A stretch of DNA of 9,477 nt from Rickettsiales bacterium (GCA_031269065.1 JAIRWJ010000083.1:1-9477), one strand, 5' to 3'. Counted from the stretch's first letter, positions 1 through 6,654 are shown. Notes: generated by a model not told the origin, from the sequence alone. A program made the numbers and translations.

Positions 1-518
1 AGGAGCAGATGCACTATGCGGCCAACATAGCTGGAATGGCATTTTCTAATGCATTCTTGGGTATTTGCCATTCTCTAGCCCATAAACTAGGGGCCAGATT
101 CCATATCCCCCATGGAATAGCCAATGCTTACTGTATTTCCCAGGTGATAAGGTTTAACGGCAGCGAGAAGCCTGTGAAGCAGACTGCCTTCGCGCAATAT
201 AAATATCCATTTGCTGGCGAAAGATATGCTCAAATTTCTGATTTCATGGGATTTGGTGGTAGAAATCTGAAAGAAAAAATCGATAACCTCATAGCTAAAG
301 TGGAGAGGCTGAAGACATCTATCGGCATAGCCAAATCCATAGGAGCCGAAACAAGAAATAACTTTAGCGAAGAGGAATTCCGATCATCCGTTGATGGAGT
401 TGCCGAAAGAGCCTTCGATGACCAGTGCACCGGCTCAAATCCAAGATATCCTCTGATACCAGAGCTGAAGCAGCTACTACTCTATGCCTACGAAGGTAAT
501 GTGGATTTTGACATTTGA
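1..518 (+). CDS. adhE: Bifunctional aldehyde/alcohol dehydrogenase AdhE, C-terminal part (5' end outside window)
   Basis: This is the last ~172 residues of AdhE, whose C-terminal half is an iron-dependent alcohol dehydrogenase that reduces acetaldehyde to ethanol with NADH; the N-terminal acetyl-CoA-reducing domain would lie upstream of the window. The reading frame is open to the first base, so the ATG at 9 is an internal Met. Visible hallmarks are HSLAHKLG followed by FHIPHGIANA; the first His of HSLAH and the His of IPHG are 14 residues apart, as expected for the last two iron ligands of the family. Downstream are KQTAFAQY, the AFDDQCTGSNPRYPLIPELKQ block typical of AdhE, and a stop shortly after. 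The C-terminus is shorter than in E. coli AdhE, which carries an extra Lys/Ala-rich tail. Its final 49 codons are duplicated, in decayed form, at 3298-3444. The assignment is firm. Confidence 0.93.
   Translation, partial: EQMHYAANIAGMAFSNAFLGICHSLAHKLGARFHIPHGIANAYCISQVIRFNGSEKPVKQTAFAQYKYPFAGERYAQISDFMGFGGRNLKEKIDNLIAKVERLKTSIGIAKSIGAETRNNFSEEEFRSSVDGVAERAFDDQCTGSNPRYPLIPELKQLLLYAYEGNVDFDI
372..518 (+). repeat. Direct repeat, intact copy (adhE 3' end)
   Basis: The last 49 codons of adhE including the stop align without gaps to 3298-3444. I count about 12 mismatches in the first 138 bases. Similarity stops abruptly at the stop codon on the right and within about 20 bases of position 372 on the left. 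Confidence 0.9.
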
Positions 519-689
519 TCACTTGGGCGGCTTTAGAATTTTTAAAGATTAGGTTCTTTCGGAGAAACACCCAGAAGAAGGAACTGACCGTCCGTTCTCC
601 TACTAGGAGAGTCTGTCCATCTAAGACACAAAGGCTCAGCGGTCATAACCAAAAATATAGCATCAAGGAGATAATAAGGCTACCACATC
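519..689. other. Intergenic gap between convergent genes, with a short hairpin
   Basis: This stretch separates adhE (plus) from the convergent large gene (minus). It contains a perfect 6-bp inverted repeat with a 3-base loop at 596-610 (TCTCCT, ACT, AGGAGA). A looser 8-bp pairing, GTTCTTTC at 553-560 with GAAGGAAC at 577-584, includes one G-T pair. A bidirectional transcription stop would fit this position, but neither structure is followed by a T-run on either strand, so I do not call a rho-independent terminator. No gene is seen here. Confidence 0.35.
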
Positions 690-2876
690 TTACAAATCTT
701 CCCCTACGACCCCATTATTCGCTGAGACCTTATCTGCTTCAACTCTCTGATGTTCAAGTTCACACACGCTTACCTGTTTTTTCCAACCTTTACGTCCCAG
801 GGCAGATCTTAGATTTGATAAAATGATATAATTATCATCACCATCAAATATATAGGCCGACAGTTTACCGGACCCATCGCCTTTTCCCCTTTCCCAGAGA
901 CTATAGAGGGACTTACTATTTTCATCTAAGTTTTTCCAGGCTTTGGAGCCGTTACTATTCAGAAAAAATATGCTTCTCCTTCTTTCCTCAGTTTTTTTAC
1001 CTTTTTCATTTGTTTTAATACTCTCCATACATACCTCTTCGCAGATACGCAGATCAACCTTTCCTGTCAGCAGATCCTCCTGGTTTTCTTTTTTCGGTCC
1101 AACCAGTTTCCTAATATATCCAATAAATACTTCTCTGGCCTCCTGGTTTTTAGGATACCTTTGCAAAATATTTTCCCTCTGGGCACGCATTACTAGATAC
1201 TGTAAGTTCTTCGGGTCGACACACTTGGATCCTGAGTTTATTATGTAAACCGTGTTATTGTCCTGAATTTTTTCATTGAGTTGTTCACTGTCGGTGTCCG
1301 GAATGTAAAATTTATCATAATTCTTGGACATATAGTTTTTCATCTTCTCTACATTTGCATCTTCATCAAGAATTTTTCTGAGAACGGTATCTTTCTCTCT
1401 CTCAAAGATAACAGCTATTTTCTCCCCCAGACTGGTGTCTATGATGCTGGATACAGCCCTCGTCTGAGCCAGAGGGATATAGCCGTTGCCATAAAGCCGA
1501 AGTATTTCATCCATCCCGCTAAAGTTCCAAACAGCATTAAAAAATTCCGACGCCCAGAAGGCACAACTACCTCCAATCTGTAGGGACAGCCCAGCCAGCG
1601 GCTTAATGTAATCATCCGGATTAGTTGTTGGATTACTACAAAATTTAGAAAAACAATCCCACCATTGGCTATAGGCCGTTTGGCTGCTATTAAGACCAAA
1701 AAGATTTGTATTGCTATTATATTTTGAACCACCAACAAACTCCAGGCCATATCTAAAGTGGCTGCCGGAACTATCCCCGGACCAAAATCTATCCATATTC
1801 CTAACATTTGCCCTCAAATCAAATATAGCAGGGCTTATATGTCTGTTTATTGAGATGATAATACCCACATAATCTTTATAGGAGTCATCATTATCATCGA
1901 ATTTGTATTCGGGGATAGCAAAATCCTCCTCCATAGTGCCAACTAGGCAACTGTAATGTTCTCGTTTTTCAATGCCTCTCCATCTGCATTTGTCCAGTAC
2001 CCTTGTGAAATATGTGCTCTTTACCTTTTTCTGTCCATTAGCATCTACCTCGGTACTGTCAACGTTGTCAAATTTACTCATGGACCAATTAATCATCCGT
2101 ATAGTCCCAATGGATCCTATAGGTACATGGGTCATAATGTACTGATAGGAAATACCATCCTCCAGACCAAAATCACTGCCAGCATGTCCCTCTGCTTTGG
2201 TAAAATGTATTTTGTCGAATATATCTTTTGCGTTCCCCACCATACGGTCTATAGTTACGATACCCTCCTGAGTCACACTGGCTGACATCACGACATCACC
2301 TTTGAAATTGCTATCCCCTTCCAATATACTGCAAAGAACTGAGCCACTACTTTCTTCGATTTTTGGTATAAACCTAGTCAGGTACTTTGTAAACTCTTCG
2401 CCCCTTGTTATCCTTTCTAGGGCATACAGATCCCCTGTAGAGGTTTTGACAAAGCTAATCGCGACCCTTTCTTCCTCTTCTCTTCCTTCTACATCCACTT
2501 TTCTCCTAAAAGAAAAGTCCTCCAAAAACAGATTGCTGCCGTCAAGAAAAACCGATCCTGTGCCTATAGTTGTCATGTTGCCGATAACACCAGTTCTTAG
2601 CCTTAGTTTCTCTTTGTCGACAATAGAAAACCCCATATTTATTGGGAACTTACAGACTCTTTGCACACCTGGTTCTATGCCCTGCAGCTTTAATTTTAAT
2701 TGTTTATCGCCACCTAGTTTATTTGATATTAGTCCACCAATATCAATATGCCCAACATTCTTTGCCAACTCCAGTCCACGCGTCCACGTCTTACATGGGC
2801 TTAAGAGAAAAAATGTAAGAAAAAAACTAGTAGCGACCTCTAAATTCTTTTTCATACATTTTATCGGCTTTCTCAT
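690..2876 (-). CDS. Large secreted-type protein of unknown function, 728 aa
   Basis: I do not recognise this protein. The N-terminus has basic residues (MRKPIK, then MKKN) followed by a hydrophobic run (VATSFFLTFFLLSPC), which reads as a Sec signal sequence. The residue before Cys28 is Pro, so it is not a convincing lipobox. The rest is soluble-looking, with no further membrane span. It holds 13 cysteines in all, 11 of them after the signal region, including WWDCFSKFC and RICEEVC; this would suit an exported disulfide-bonded protein. The central third is rich in Asp, Ser and Asn and the C-terminal third in Lys and Glu. The start at 2876 is preferred because AGAGGA lies 8 bases upstream (2885-2890); Met8 at 2855 has no such site. 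The gene overlaps the upstream small gene by 50 bp and is probably co-transcribed and translationally coupled with it. A surface protein or exported effector is possible but unproven. Confidence 0.85.
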   Translation of the reverse strand: MRKPIKCMKKNLEVATSFFLTFFLLSPCKTWTRGLELAKNVGHIDIGGLISNKLGGDKQLKLKLQGIEPGVQRVCKFPINMGFSIVDKEKLRLRTGVIGNMTTIGTGSVFLDGSNLFLEDFSFRRKVDVEGREEEERVAISFVKTSTGDLYALERITRGEEFTKYLTRFIPKIEESSGSVLCSILEGDSNFKGDVVMSASVTQEGIVTIDRMVGNAKDIFDKIHFTKAEGHAGSDFGLEDGISYQYIMTHVPIGSIGTIRMINWSMSKFDNVDSTEVDANGQKKVKSTYFTRVLDKCRWRGIEKREHYSCLVGTMEEDFAIPEYKFDDNDDSYKDYVGIIISINRHISPAIFDLRANVRNMDRFWSGDSSGSHFRYGLEFVGGSKYNSNTNLFGLNSSQTAYSQWWDCFSKFCSNPTTNPDDYIKPLAGLSLQIGGSCAFWASEFFNAVWNFSGMDEILRLYGNGYIPLAQTRAVSSIIDTSLGEKIAVIFEREKDTVLRKILDEDANVEKMKNYMSKNYDKFYIPDTDSEQLNEKIQDNNTVYIINSGSKCVDPKNLQYLVMRAQRENILQRYPKNQEAREVFIGYIRKLVGPKKENQEDLLTGKVDLRICEEVCMESIKTNEKGKKTEERRRSIFFLNSNGSKAWKNLDENSKSLYSLWERGKGDGSGKLSAYIFDGDDNYIILSNLRSALGRKGWKKQVSVCELEHQRVEADKVSANNGVVGEDL

Positions 2877-3192
2877 ATTCGGCTTCCTCTTCTTTTGTTA
2901 TATCCTCAAGACAAAGATCCACAACTTCACCAAAAAGCGTGGCCTTAACACATTGCTTTTTGCCAGTCAGATTATCGACCACAACCGCATCTCCAGCCAC
3001 TAAACTGTCTGAGGAGTTACTCAAAAGCACAGAATTGCCTGTAGAACTATTATCAGAGCCGGTAACATTAACCATTCCTCCCTGAATTTTCAGAGTGGAA
3101 TTCAGATTTGTATCTGTAGAATTTCCCGCAGCGCACACCGTTGTGACCGAGAAGACCCCCACCGCGACTGCAAACATGACTTTTACTAACAT
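2827..3192 (-). CDS. Small secreted Ser/Thr/Asn-rich protein of unknown function, 121 aa
   Basis: No family is recognised. Residues 1-22 form a clear signal peptide: Lys4, a hydrophobic core (VMFAVAVGVF) and a Cys-Ala-Ala site that would be cut before Gly23. Cys20 is preceded by Thr-Thr-Val, so it is not a lipobox. The mature part opens with a segment of about 50 residues dominated by Ser, Thr, Asn and Gly, then has two Cys (in KKQC and DLC) about 14 residues apart that could pair, then an acidic Glu/Asp/Lys tail that looks helical. AAGGA at 3201-3205 lies 8 bases before the ATG. It is the first gene of a unit driven by a consensus promoter at 3225-3252, so high expression is expected. Its 3' end overlaps the start of the 728-aa gene. 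The pair may act together outside the cytoplasm; this is inferred only from linkage. Confidence 0.8.
   Translation of the reverse strand: MLVKVMFAVAVGVFSVTTVCAAGNSTDTNLNSTLKIQGGMVNVTGSDNSSTGNSVLLSNSSDSLVAGDAVVVDNLTGKKQCVKATLFGEVVDLCLEDITKEEEAEYEKADKMYEKEFRGRY
2885..2890 (-). promoter_or_regulatory. Shine-Dalgarno site that decides the start of the 728-aa gene
   Basis: Read on the minus strand this is AGAGGA, 8 bases before the ATG at 2876. It lies inside the upstream 121-aa coding sequence, consistent with coupled translation, and favours the first Met over the one seven codons later. Confidence 0.6.
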
Positions 3193-3224
3193 AGGTTTCT
3201 TCCTTCTATTTAGAATATAAGAGC

Positions 3225-3252
3225 ATTATAATATGATATTTCTATTTGTCAA
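3225..3252 (-). promoter_or_regulatory. Perfect-consensus sigma-70 promoter for the secreted-protein pair
   Basis: On the minus strand TTGACA (3247-3252) is followed after 16 bp by TATAAT (3225-3230). Both hexamers match the consensus exactly. Transcription would start near 3218, giving a short leader of about 25 bases before the ATG at 3192. The spacer is AT-rich. No operator-like repeat is obvious around it, which suggests strong and possibly constitutive expression. Confidence 0.75.
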
Positions 3253-3282
3253 CGGTTTTTTGTAAAAAAGCACAAAGTAGCT

Positions 3283-3444
3283 CTAGCGAAAAAGGAAGAG
3301 GAATTTCGATCATCCGTTGATGTAGTTACCGAAAGAGCCTTTGATAACCGGTGCACCGGCTCAAATCCAAGATGTCCTCTGATACCCGAGCTGAAGCAGC
3401 TACTACTCCATGCCTAGGAAGGTAATTTGGATTTTGATCTCTAG
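3283..3444 (+). pseudogene. adhE: Decayed duplicate of the adhE 3' end
   Basis: Reading the frame from 3298 gives EEFRSSVD, then AFDNRCTGSNPR, then PLIPELKQLLLHA, a stop at 3415-3417, and EGNLDFDL with a final stop at 3442-3444. This matches the last 49 codons of the intact adhE at 372-518 without gaps. One substitution turns the Tyr codon of ...LYAYEG into TAG. Other changes are Gly to Val, Ala to Thr, Asp to Asn, Gln to Arg and Tyr to Cys. Upstream the match extends only to the TAGCGA-like block near 3283, with a few extra bases, then ends; no start codon or catalytic region is present. It is a remnant with no coding function. It lies about 30 bp behind the promoter of the secreted-protein pair, in the same orientation as the intact adhE. 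Confidence 0.88.
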
Positions 3445-3775
3445 AAAAGAAAATAGGAGATAGAAAGCAATAGTCTTAGAATAGACCTCCTACAGACATC
3501 ATGAAACCGGCAACTATTCTGTCACCCCGGTACTCATCTACTCACCTGTTCATAGAATATGCTCTACCTCTGTGCTGCTTGACTCCTAGTGATCTCCTGT
3601 TTCTGTGATATTGGCTGTAGAAGGTCTGATAAATGGCAGAGGAGAAGTAATACATTTGATTGTGTGTATTAATATTAGATCTAGTCAAGAGAGTAAAACC
3701 AGAAGGTGAAAAAAGAACGTAACATAACTCTCATTATAAAAAAGCAGAAAAAATAAGTAAAAGGCGAAGTTGGGG
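3445..3775. other. Non-coding stretch, nothing convincing
   Basis: I see no credible gene in this 331-base stretch between the adhE remnant and the 3' end of the membrane-protein gene. Stops are frequent in all frames and composition is A-rich towards the right end. Further decayed sequence from the same event that left the adhE remnant could be present, but I cannot recognise any. Confidence 0.5.
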
Positions 3776-4741
3776 TTAGATTTTAATGATATTAACAAAG
3801 AGGAAAACGACCACTGTTCCCAGAGAAATTATGTAGAGATCTCCAGCAACCCTTTTTATAAAAACTTTAATTTTCGATTTTATACCATAGCCTCCAAAAG
3901 CCACTTTCATGCCACTTTTCAGGCCAATAGATACCCAGGGCGTTATCAGCGGAACGGAATCACCTAGATTTGCTATAACCAGCATTGTACCCACGTAGAG
4001 CGCATTAAATAGAGTCGACAATTTTGTTTCTGCCCTAGCGCACACACCCGGACGCTTTTCCAGTGTAGTCAGGCTATTTTGAATAGTAATGAAAAATATA
4101 ATCAGACCAGAGAGGAGAAATAGCACGACATCCAGACCATTGGGTATCCTTGGAAAAAAGGCAACAAAATTCGGCATAAATGCGCCTAGGAGATTGTACC
4201 ACAGAATACCCGTGAATATTTGAAAAACTACAAACCAAAAATCGTCGGTGAGTCGCCCAAACAAGTTTTTTTCGCATTCGCTTCGCAATAGGCTCCAAAA
4301 AATCAAAGAGATGCCCAGCGATAGAAAATAGTTGATCGCCGCTCCCGGCAGCATTTCGGGAATCATATTTTTTCTACTAAACATAGATTGGACTAGAAAA
4401 GTCAGACTCAGAGGAATATGGAAGCGGAGTGCTAGGCAAATCAGGACTGGTAGCAGCAGAATCAGCTGGTTGTGAACTTCAAAATGGTTCCCTCCGAAAA
4501 TCCTTTCTAAGGATGGTCCACTGCTAGGTCGAAACCATGAAAACAGAAGACAAACCACAAATATTGGGGCAAAAAAGAGAAACACTCGCCAGCGGGCCCC
4601 ATACTCTCTATAGAAATTGAACAGCCCTCGGGTCTGGATCAGATTATTATTCAGAGTCACACCCATAACCAAGAGCATGCTGGCCCAATTCAATAAACCT
4701 AGGCCGTTTCCGAACCACACCTCGGAACCTGCTGTTGGCAT
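3776..4741 (-). CDS. Multi-pass inner membrane protein of unknown function, 321 aa
   Basis: The protein is dominated by hydrophobic segments. I place likely spans near residues 16-35, 51-70, 91-106, 108-121, 135-152, 168-188, 203-220, 245-262 and 302-320, so about eight or nine. Charged loops fall between them, including YREYGARWR (44-52), LRSECEKN (152-159) and KSKIKVFIKR (288-297). I do not recognise the family with confidence. The segment ALRFHIPLSLTFL faintly recalls the Pro-Val-Ser-Thr-Thr region of PiT-type phosphate permeases, but the PiT signature motifs are not clearly present. The ATG at 4741 is the only normal start, since the frame is closed seven codons upstream; no clear Shine-Dalgarno sequence precedes it. 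The gene lies 34 bp after the TPR gene on the same strand, so the two are probably one operon. Confidence 0.8.
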   Translation of the reverse strand: MPTAGSEVWFGNGLGLLNWASMLLVMGVTLNNNLIQTRGLFNFYREYGARWRVFLFFAPIFVVCLLFSWFRPSSGPSLERIFGGNHFEVHNQLILLLPVLICLALRFHIPLSLTFLVQSMFSRKNMIPEMLPGAAINYFLSLGISLIFWSLLRSECEKNLFGRLTDDFWFVVFQIFTGILWYNLLGAFMPNFVAFFPRIPNGLDVVLFLLSGLIIFFITIQNSLTTLEKRPGVCARAETKLSTLFNALYVGTMLVIANLGDSVPLITPWVSIGLKSGMKVAFGGYGIKSKIKVFIKRVAGDLYIISLGTVVVFLFVNIIKI

Positions 4742-4775
4742 TGTCAGTTGGGGGTGAGCTTACACATCCAGAGAA

Positions 4776-5447
4776 TCAGAACCGCCTAAGTTGTCGCAGT
4801 TGTCTCTGGGAAAAATCCAGATATCTGTCGAGTCTTTCTCTGAAGTTATTATCCACGTCACTTCTTTTCATCAGATTCCTTATAGCCTCCACGGCCTGGT
4901 CATATTTCTTTTGTTTTATGAAAAATAAAGCCTTTTGTTCTATCACGAGGTTTATAAGTGGATTGTCTTTGCTCTCCAATTTAGAAAATAACTCTCCGAT
5001 CCTTTCAATATTTGGATTTTCCTCATTTAGTCTGGTAATTAGCAGGTTTAGGCCCACATAGTATTTGAGATAAACATCATTTTCTCTTCCGAATATTTCT
5101 TCATAAATCTCAATGACTTTTTCATTTTGGTGATTTTTTGTATATTCCCCAACCAGGCTCAGACCACCGAAAGTTTTAGATATAGATGGTATTGATTTAT
5201 CACCATATATTTTTTCCAGCTCTACACCAGGATTCTCCGACGCCATGCTCAGAAATATGCGCTCATTATACTTTTCTATTCTATTCCTTTCTATATTTTT
5301 CACAGAAAAACGAACAGTAAAAAATATCGTCAGCGCCAGAACCATCGCAATTATATATTTATAATACTTTAATAGAAATTTTTTAGTATTTTCTTTTAAA
5401 TCATCGAATTTTAGCTCATTTATAAAATTATCCGAATCTTTTGCCAT
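4776..5447 (-). CDS. Single-pass membrane TPR-like protein, TPR_21/DUF2659 (YfgM-like), 223 aa
   Basis: Residues 1-23 are a charged cytoplasmic tail, residues 24-49 contain one membrane span (YYKYIIAMVLALTIFFTVRF), and the remainder is an alpha-helical soluble domain. That domain shows TPR-like spacing: helix pairs around EVIEIYEEIFG-type and YYVGLNLLITRL segments, then VIEQKALFFIKQKKYDQAVEAI, whose Ala-Phe/Lys-Tyr-Asp-x-Ala pattern is typical of a tetratricopeptide unit. The length and layout fit the alphaproteobacterial TPR_21/DUF2659 group related to YfgM, thought to be anchored in the inner membrane with periplasmic repeats and linked to envelope protein handling. This assignment is by architecture and by eye, not by search. 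The start follows AGGGA four bases upstream. It is divergent from the HIT gene, with 55 bp between them, and leads an apparent operon with the 321-aa membrane protein. Confidence 0.82.
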   Translation of the reverse strand: MAKDSDNFINELKFDDLKENTKKFLLKYYKYIIAMVLALTIFFTVRFSVKNIERNRIEKYNERIFLSMASENPGVELEKIYGDKSIPSISKTFGGLSLVGEYTKNHQNEKVIEIYEEIFGRENDVYLKYYVGLNLLITRLNEENPNIERIGELFSKLESKDNPLINLVIEQKALFFIKQKKYDQAVEAIRNLMKRSDVDNNFRERLDRYLDFSQRQLRQLRRF

Positions 5448-5502
5448 TGCATCCCTATAATTAGATATTAATATATTTTCAGTTTACGAAAATTTTTTAA
5501 AA
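5448..5502 (+). promoter_or_regulatory. Divergent promoter region between the TPR-like gene and the HIT gene
   Basis: This 55-bp AT-rich gap must hold signals for both directions. On the plus strand TATAAT at 5456-5461 is an exact -10 hexamer about 41 bases before the HIT ATG, but I find no good -35 at the right spacing. On the minus strand only weak AT-rich -10-like runs are seen. Confidence 0.4.
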
Positions 5503-5841
5503 ATGCAAAGAAAATATGATAGTGATAATGTTTTCTGGAAGATCATAGAAGGCTCCCTTCCCTGCAACAAAGTATACGAGGATGACAAAGTTCTTTGTTT
5601 CTACGACATAGATCCAAAATCCCCGGTTCATGTTCTACTAGTTCCAAAGGAGAAATATGTTTCATTTAATGACTTTGCAGCAAAAGCCTCAGATGAGGAT
5701 GTGGCGTACTTCTTCAAGACTGCCAGAAAAGTGGCCGGTAGTTTGGGTCTTAAATCCTACCGGATCGTCACAAACTGTGGAGACGAGGCTGGACAAGTTA
5801 TTTTTCATTATCATCTACACATAATGGGCTATGACGGATAG
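5503..5841 (+). CDS. HIT-family (histidine triad) nucleotide-binding protein, 112 aa
   Basis: HIT proteins of the HINT branch hydrolyse purine nucleoside phosphoramidates, such as AMP-lysine, in the cytoplasm. The family pattern is complete: an N-terminal FWKIIEGSLPCNKVYEDDKV block, then CFYDIDPKSPVHVLLVPK, an NCGDEAGQ segment, and the triad HYHLHIM with His102, His104 and His106, the middle one being the expected nucleophile. The protein ends four residues after the triad, in GYDG, so it lacks the short Trp-Pro-Pro-Gly tail seen in HINT1-like members; overall length is otherwise normal. No clear Shine-Dalgarno sequence is seen before the ATG, and the leader is A/T-rich. It appears to be a single-gene unit, divergent from the TPR-like gene. 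Confidence 0.93.
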   Translation: MQRKYDSDNVFWKIIEGSLPCNKVYEDDKVLCFYDIDPKSPVHVLLVPKEKYVSFNDFAAKASDEDVAYFFKTARKVAGSLGLKSYRIVTNCGDEAGQVIFHYHLHIMGYDG

Positions 5842-6008
5842 AGCCAGAATTAAAGGTTAATTAGACAGGGACTCCCGGCATGTGGATTTGTAGTCTCTAG
5901 AATGAGCTATTCACCGCATATATAGATGAGTGGCACTCTGTTTGGGCTTCGCAACTGGGGGGATTGGTCCTGCTCTGGGCGCGGATACATCTCTTGTATT
6001 TTTGAATT

Positions 6009-6020
6009 CCCTATATAGGG
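6009..6020. promoter_or_regulatory. 12-bp perfect palindrome in front of the first lipoprotein gene
   Basis: CCCTATATAGGG is self-complementary and ends 7 bases before the ATG at 6028. Its right arm AGGG also lies where a Shine-Dalgarno site would be. It could be a regulator site or an RNA fold over the ribosome binding site, or it could be chance in an AT-rich leader. Confidence 0.3.
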
Positions 6021-6027
6021 TATAGTT

Positions 6028-6639
6028 ATGCCTATAATAAACAAAAGAAATCTATGGAAAGAGGTCGTCCTAGTGCTGGTGGCTCTGTTGTCGCTGGTTG
6101 GCTGTACAACACCACTTCAAAAGCAAGAACCCACCTACTACCGCGACTCAGGATCCTATCGCTCCAAAATCTGGTCGCTGGAGGGGAAAAATACAAAGGT
6201 AGATGAGGTCATCGCTCTGCTTGGAGAACCGGATAGAAAGGAAAAATTTCCAGAGACTAGCGGAGAAGACTGGTTTTATTGGAGCCAGTCCGAGGAACTC
6301 TGGGATAAAAAGTATGCCAAAACGAAACGGAGCGACTATCTTTTTACTATATATGTACCCGAGGATAGGATTGTACGTTCAGTTAGTTGGTTCAGAATCC
6401 ACAGTTTAGAACGCGTAAAAATAGCCGATAGAACTAAGGAAAGTAAAATTCCTTTGCATTTGCTAAATTCATATAAGCTTTCGGAAAGTCTCAGAGTCTC
6501 GAGCAGTCTCAAGCCCCGACGAGACCCATCGGAACCTATAGAACAGCCAGCTAGCTGGACCCAGAAACTTATAAAAGAGGCCAAACGGGGTGGGATAATA
6601 TTCCTTGTTCTGGCTATTACGATGAAAATACTATTGTAA
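6028..6639 (+). CDS. Lipoprotein with one BamE/SmpA-like domain and a C-terminal hydrophobic tail, 203 aa
   Basis: Residues 9-25 are hydrophobic and end in the lipobox LVGC with Cys26 as the lipidation site, so export and lipidation are well supported. Residues 40-155 form a domain that recurs twice in the next gene. Its core, VIALLGEPDRKEKFPE followed by DWFYWSQ, resembles the Gly-x-Pro and Trp-x-Tyr pattern of the SmpA/OmlA (BamE) fold, where similar lipoproteins belong to or assist the outer-membrane assembly machine; this match is by eye and tentative. A Ser/Pro/Arg-rich linker follows (158-175). Residues 188-203 (GGIIFLVLAITMKILL) form a second hydrophobic segment at the extreme C-terminus, unusual for a lipoprotein. 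It is followed by a related gene in the same direction, probably the product of a duplication. Confidence 0.85.
   Translation: MPIINKRNLWKEVVLVLVALLSLVGCTTPLQKQEPTYYRDSGSYRSKIWSLEGKNTKVDEVIALLGEPDRKEKFPETSGEDWFYWSQSEELWDKKYAKTKRSDYLFTIYVPEDRIVRSVSWFRIHSLERVKIADRTKESKIPLHLLNSYKLSESLRVSSSLKPRRDPSEPIEQPASWTQKLIKEAKRGGIIFLVLAITMKILL
6145..6492 (+). repeat. Lipoprotein domain repeat, copy 1
   Basis: Encodes residues 40-155 of the first lipoprotein, from GSYRSKIWSLE to KIPLHLLNSYKLSE. It matches copies 2 and 3 at DNA level, most strongly around 6224-6258, where the run GATAGAAAGGAAAAATTTCC is identical in all three. Confidence 0.85.
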
Positions 6640-6654
6640 GGGCTTTGGGTTAAG

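Noticed and set aside
553..610. Hairpins as a bidirectional terminator between adhE and the 728-aa gene
   Set aside because: The stems are short and no T-run follows on either strand, so an intrinsic terminator cannot be supported.
515..826. Plus-strand ORF of 103 codons after adhE
   Set aside because: It overlaps the adhE stop and the 3' end of the 728-aa gene, its composition is unlike a real protein, and it has no ribosome binding site.
1439..1807. Minus-strand ORF of 122 codons in another frame
   Set aside because: It lies entirely within the 728-aa gene in an alternative frame and has no start signal.
2302..3003. Plus-strand ORF of 233 codons
   Set aside because: It is antisense to the 728-aa and 121-aa genes, both of which have signal peptides, ribosome binding sites and a promoter. 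The Ser/Leu/Phe-rich translation is a reverse-strand shadow.
3776..4741. Calling the 321-aa protein a PiT phosphate permease
   Set aside because: Only one segment faintly resembles PiT proteins, and the defining repeated signature is not evident.
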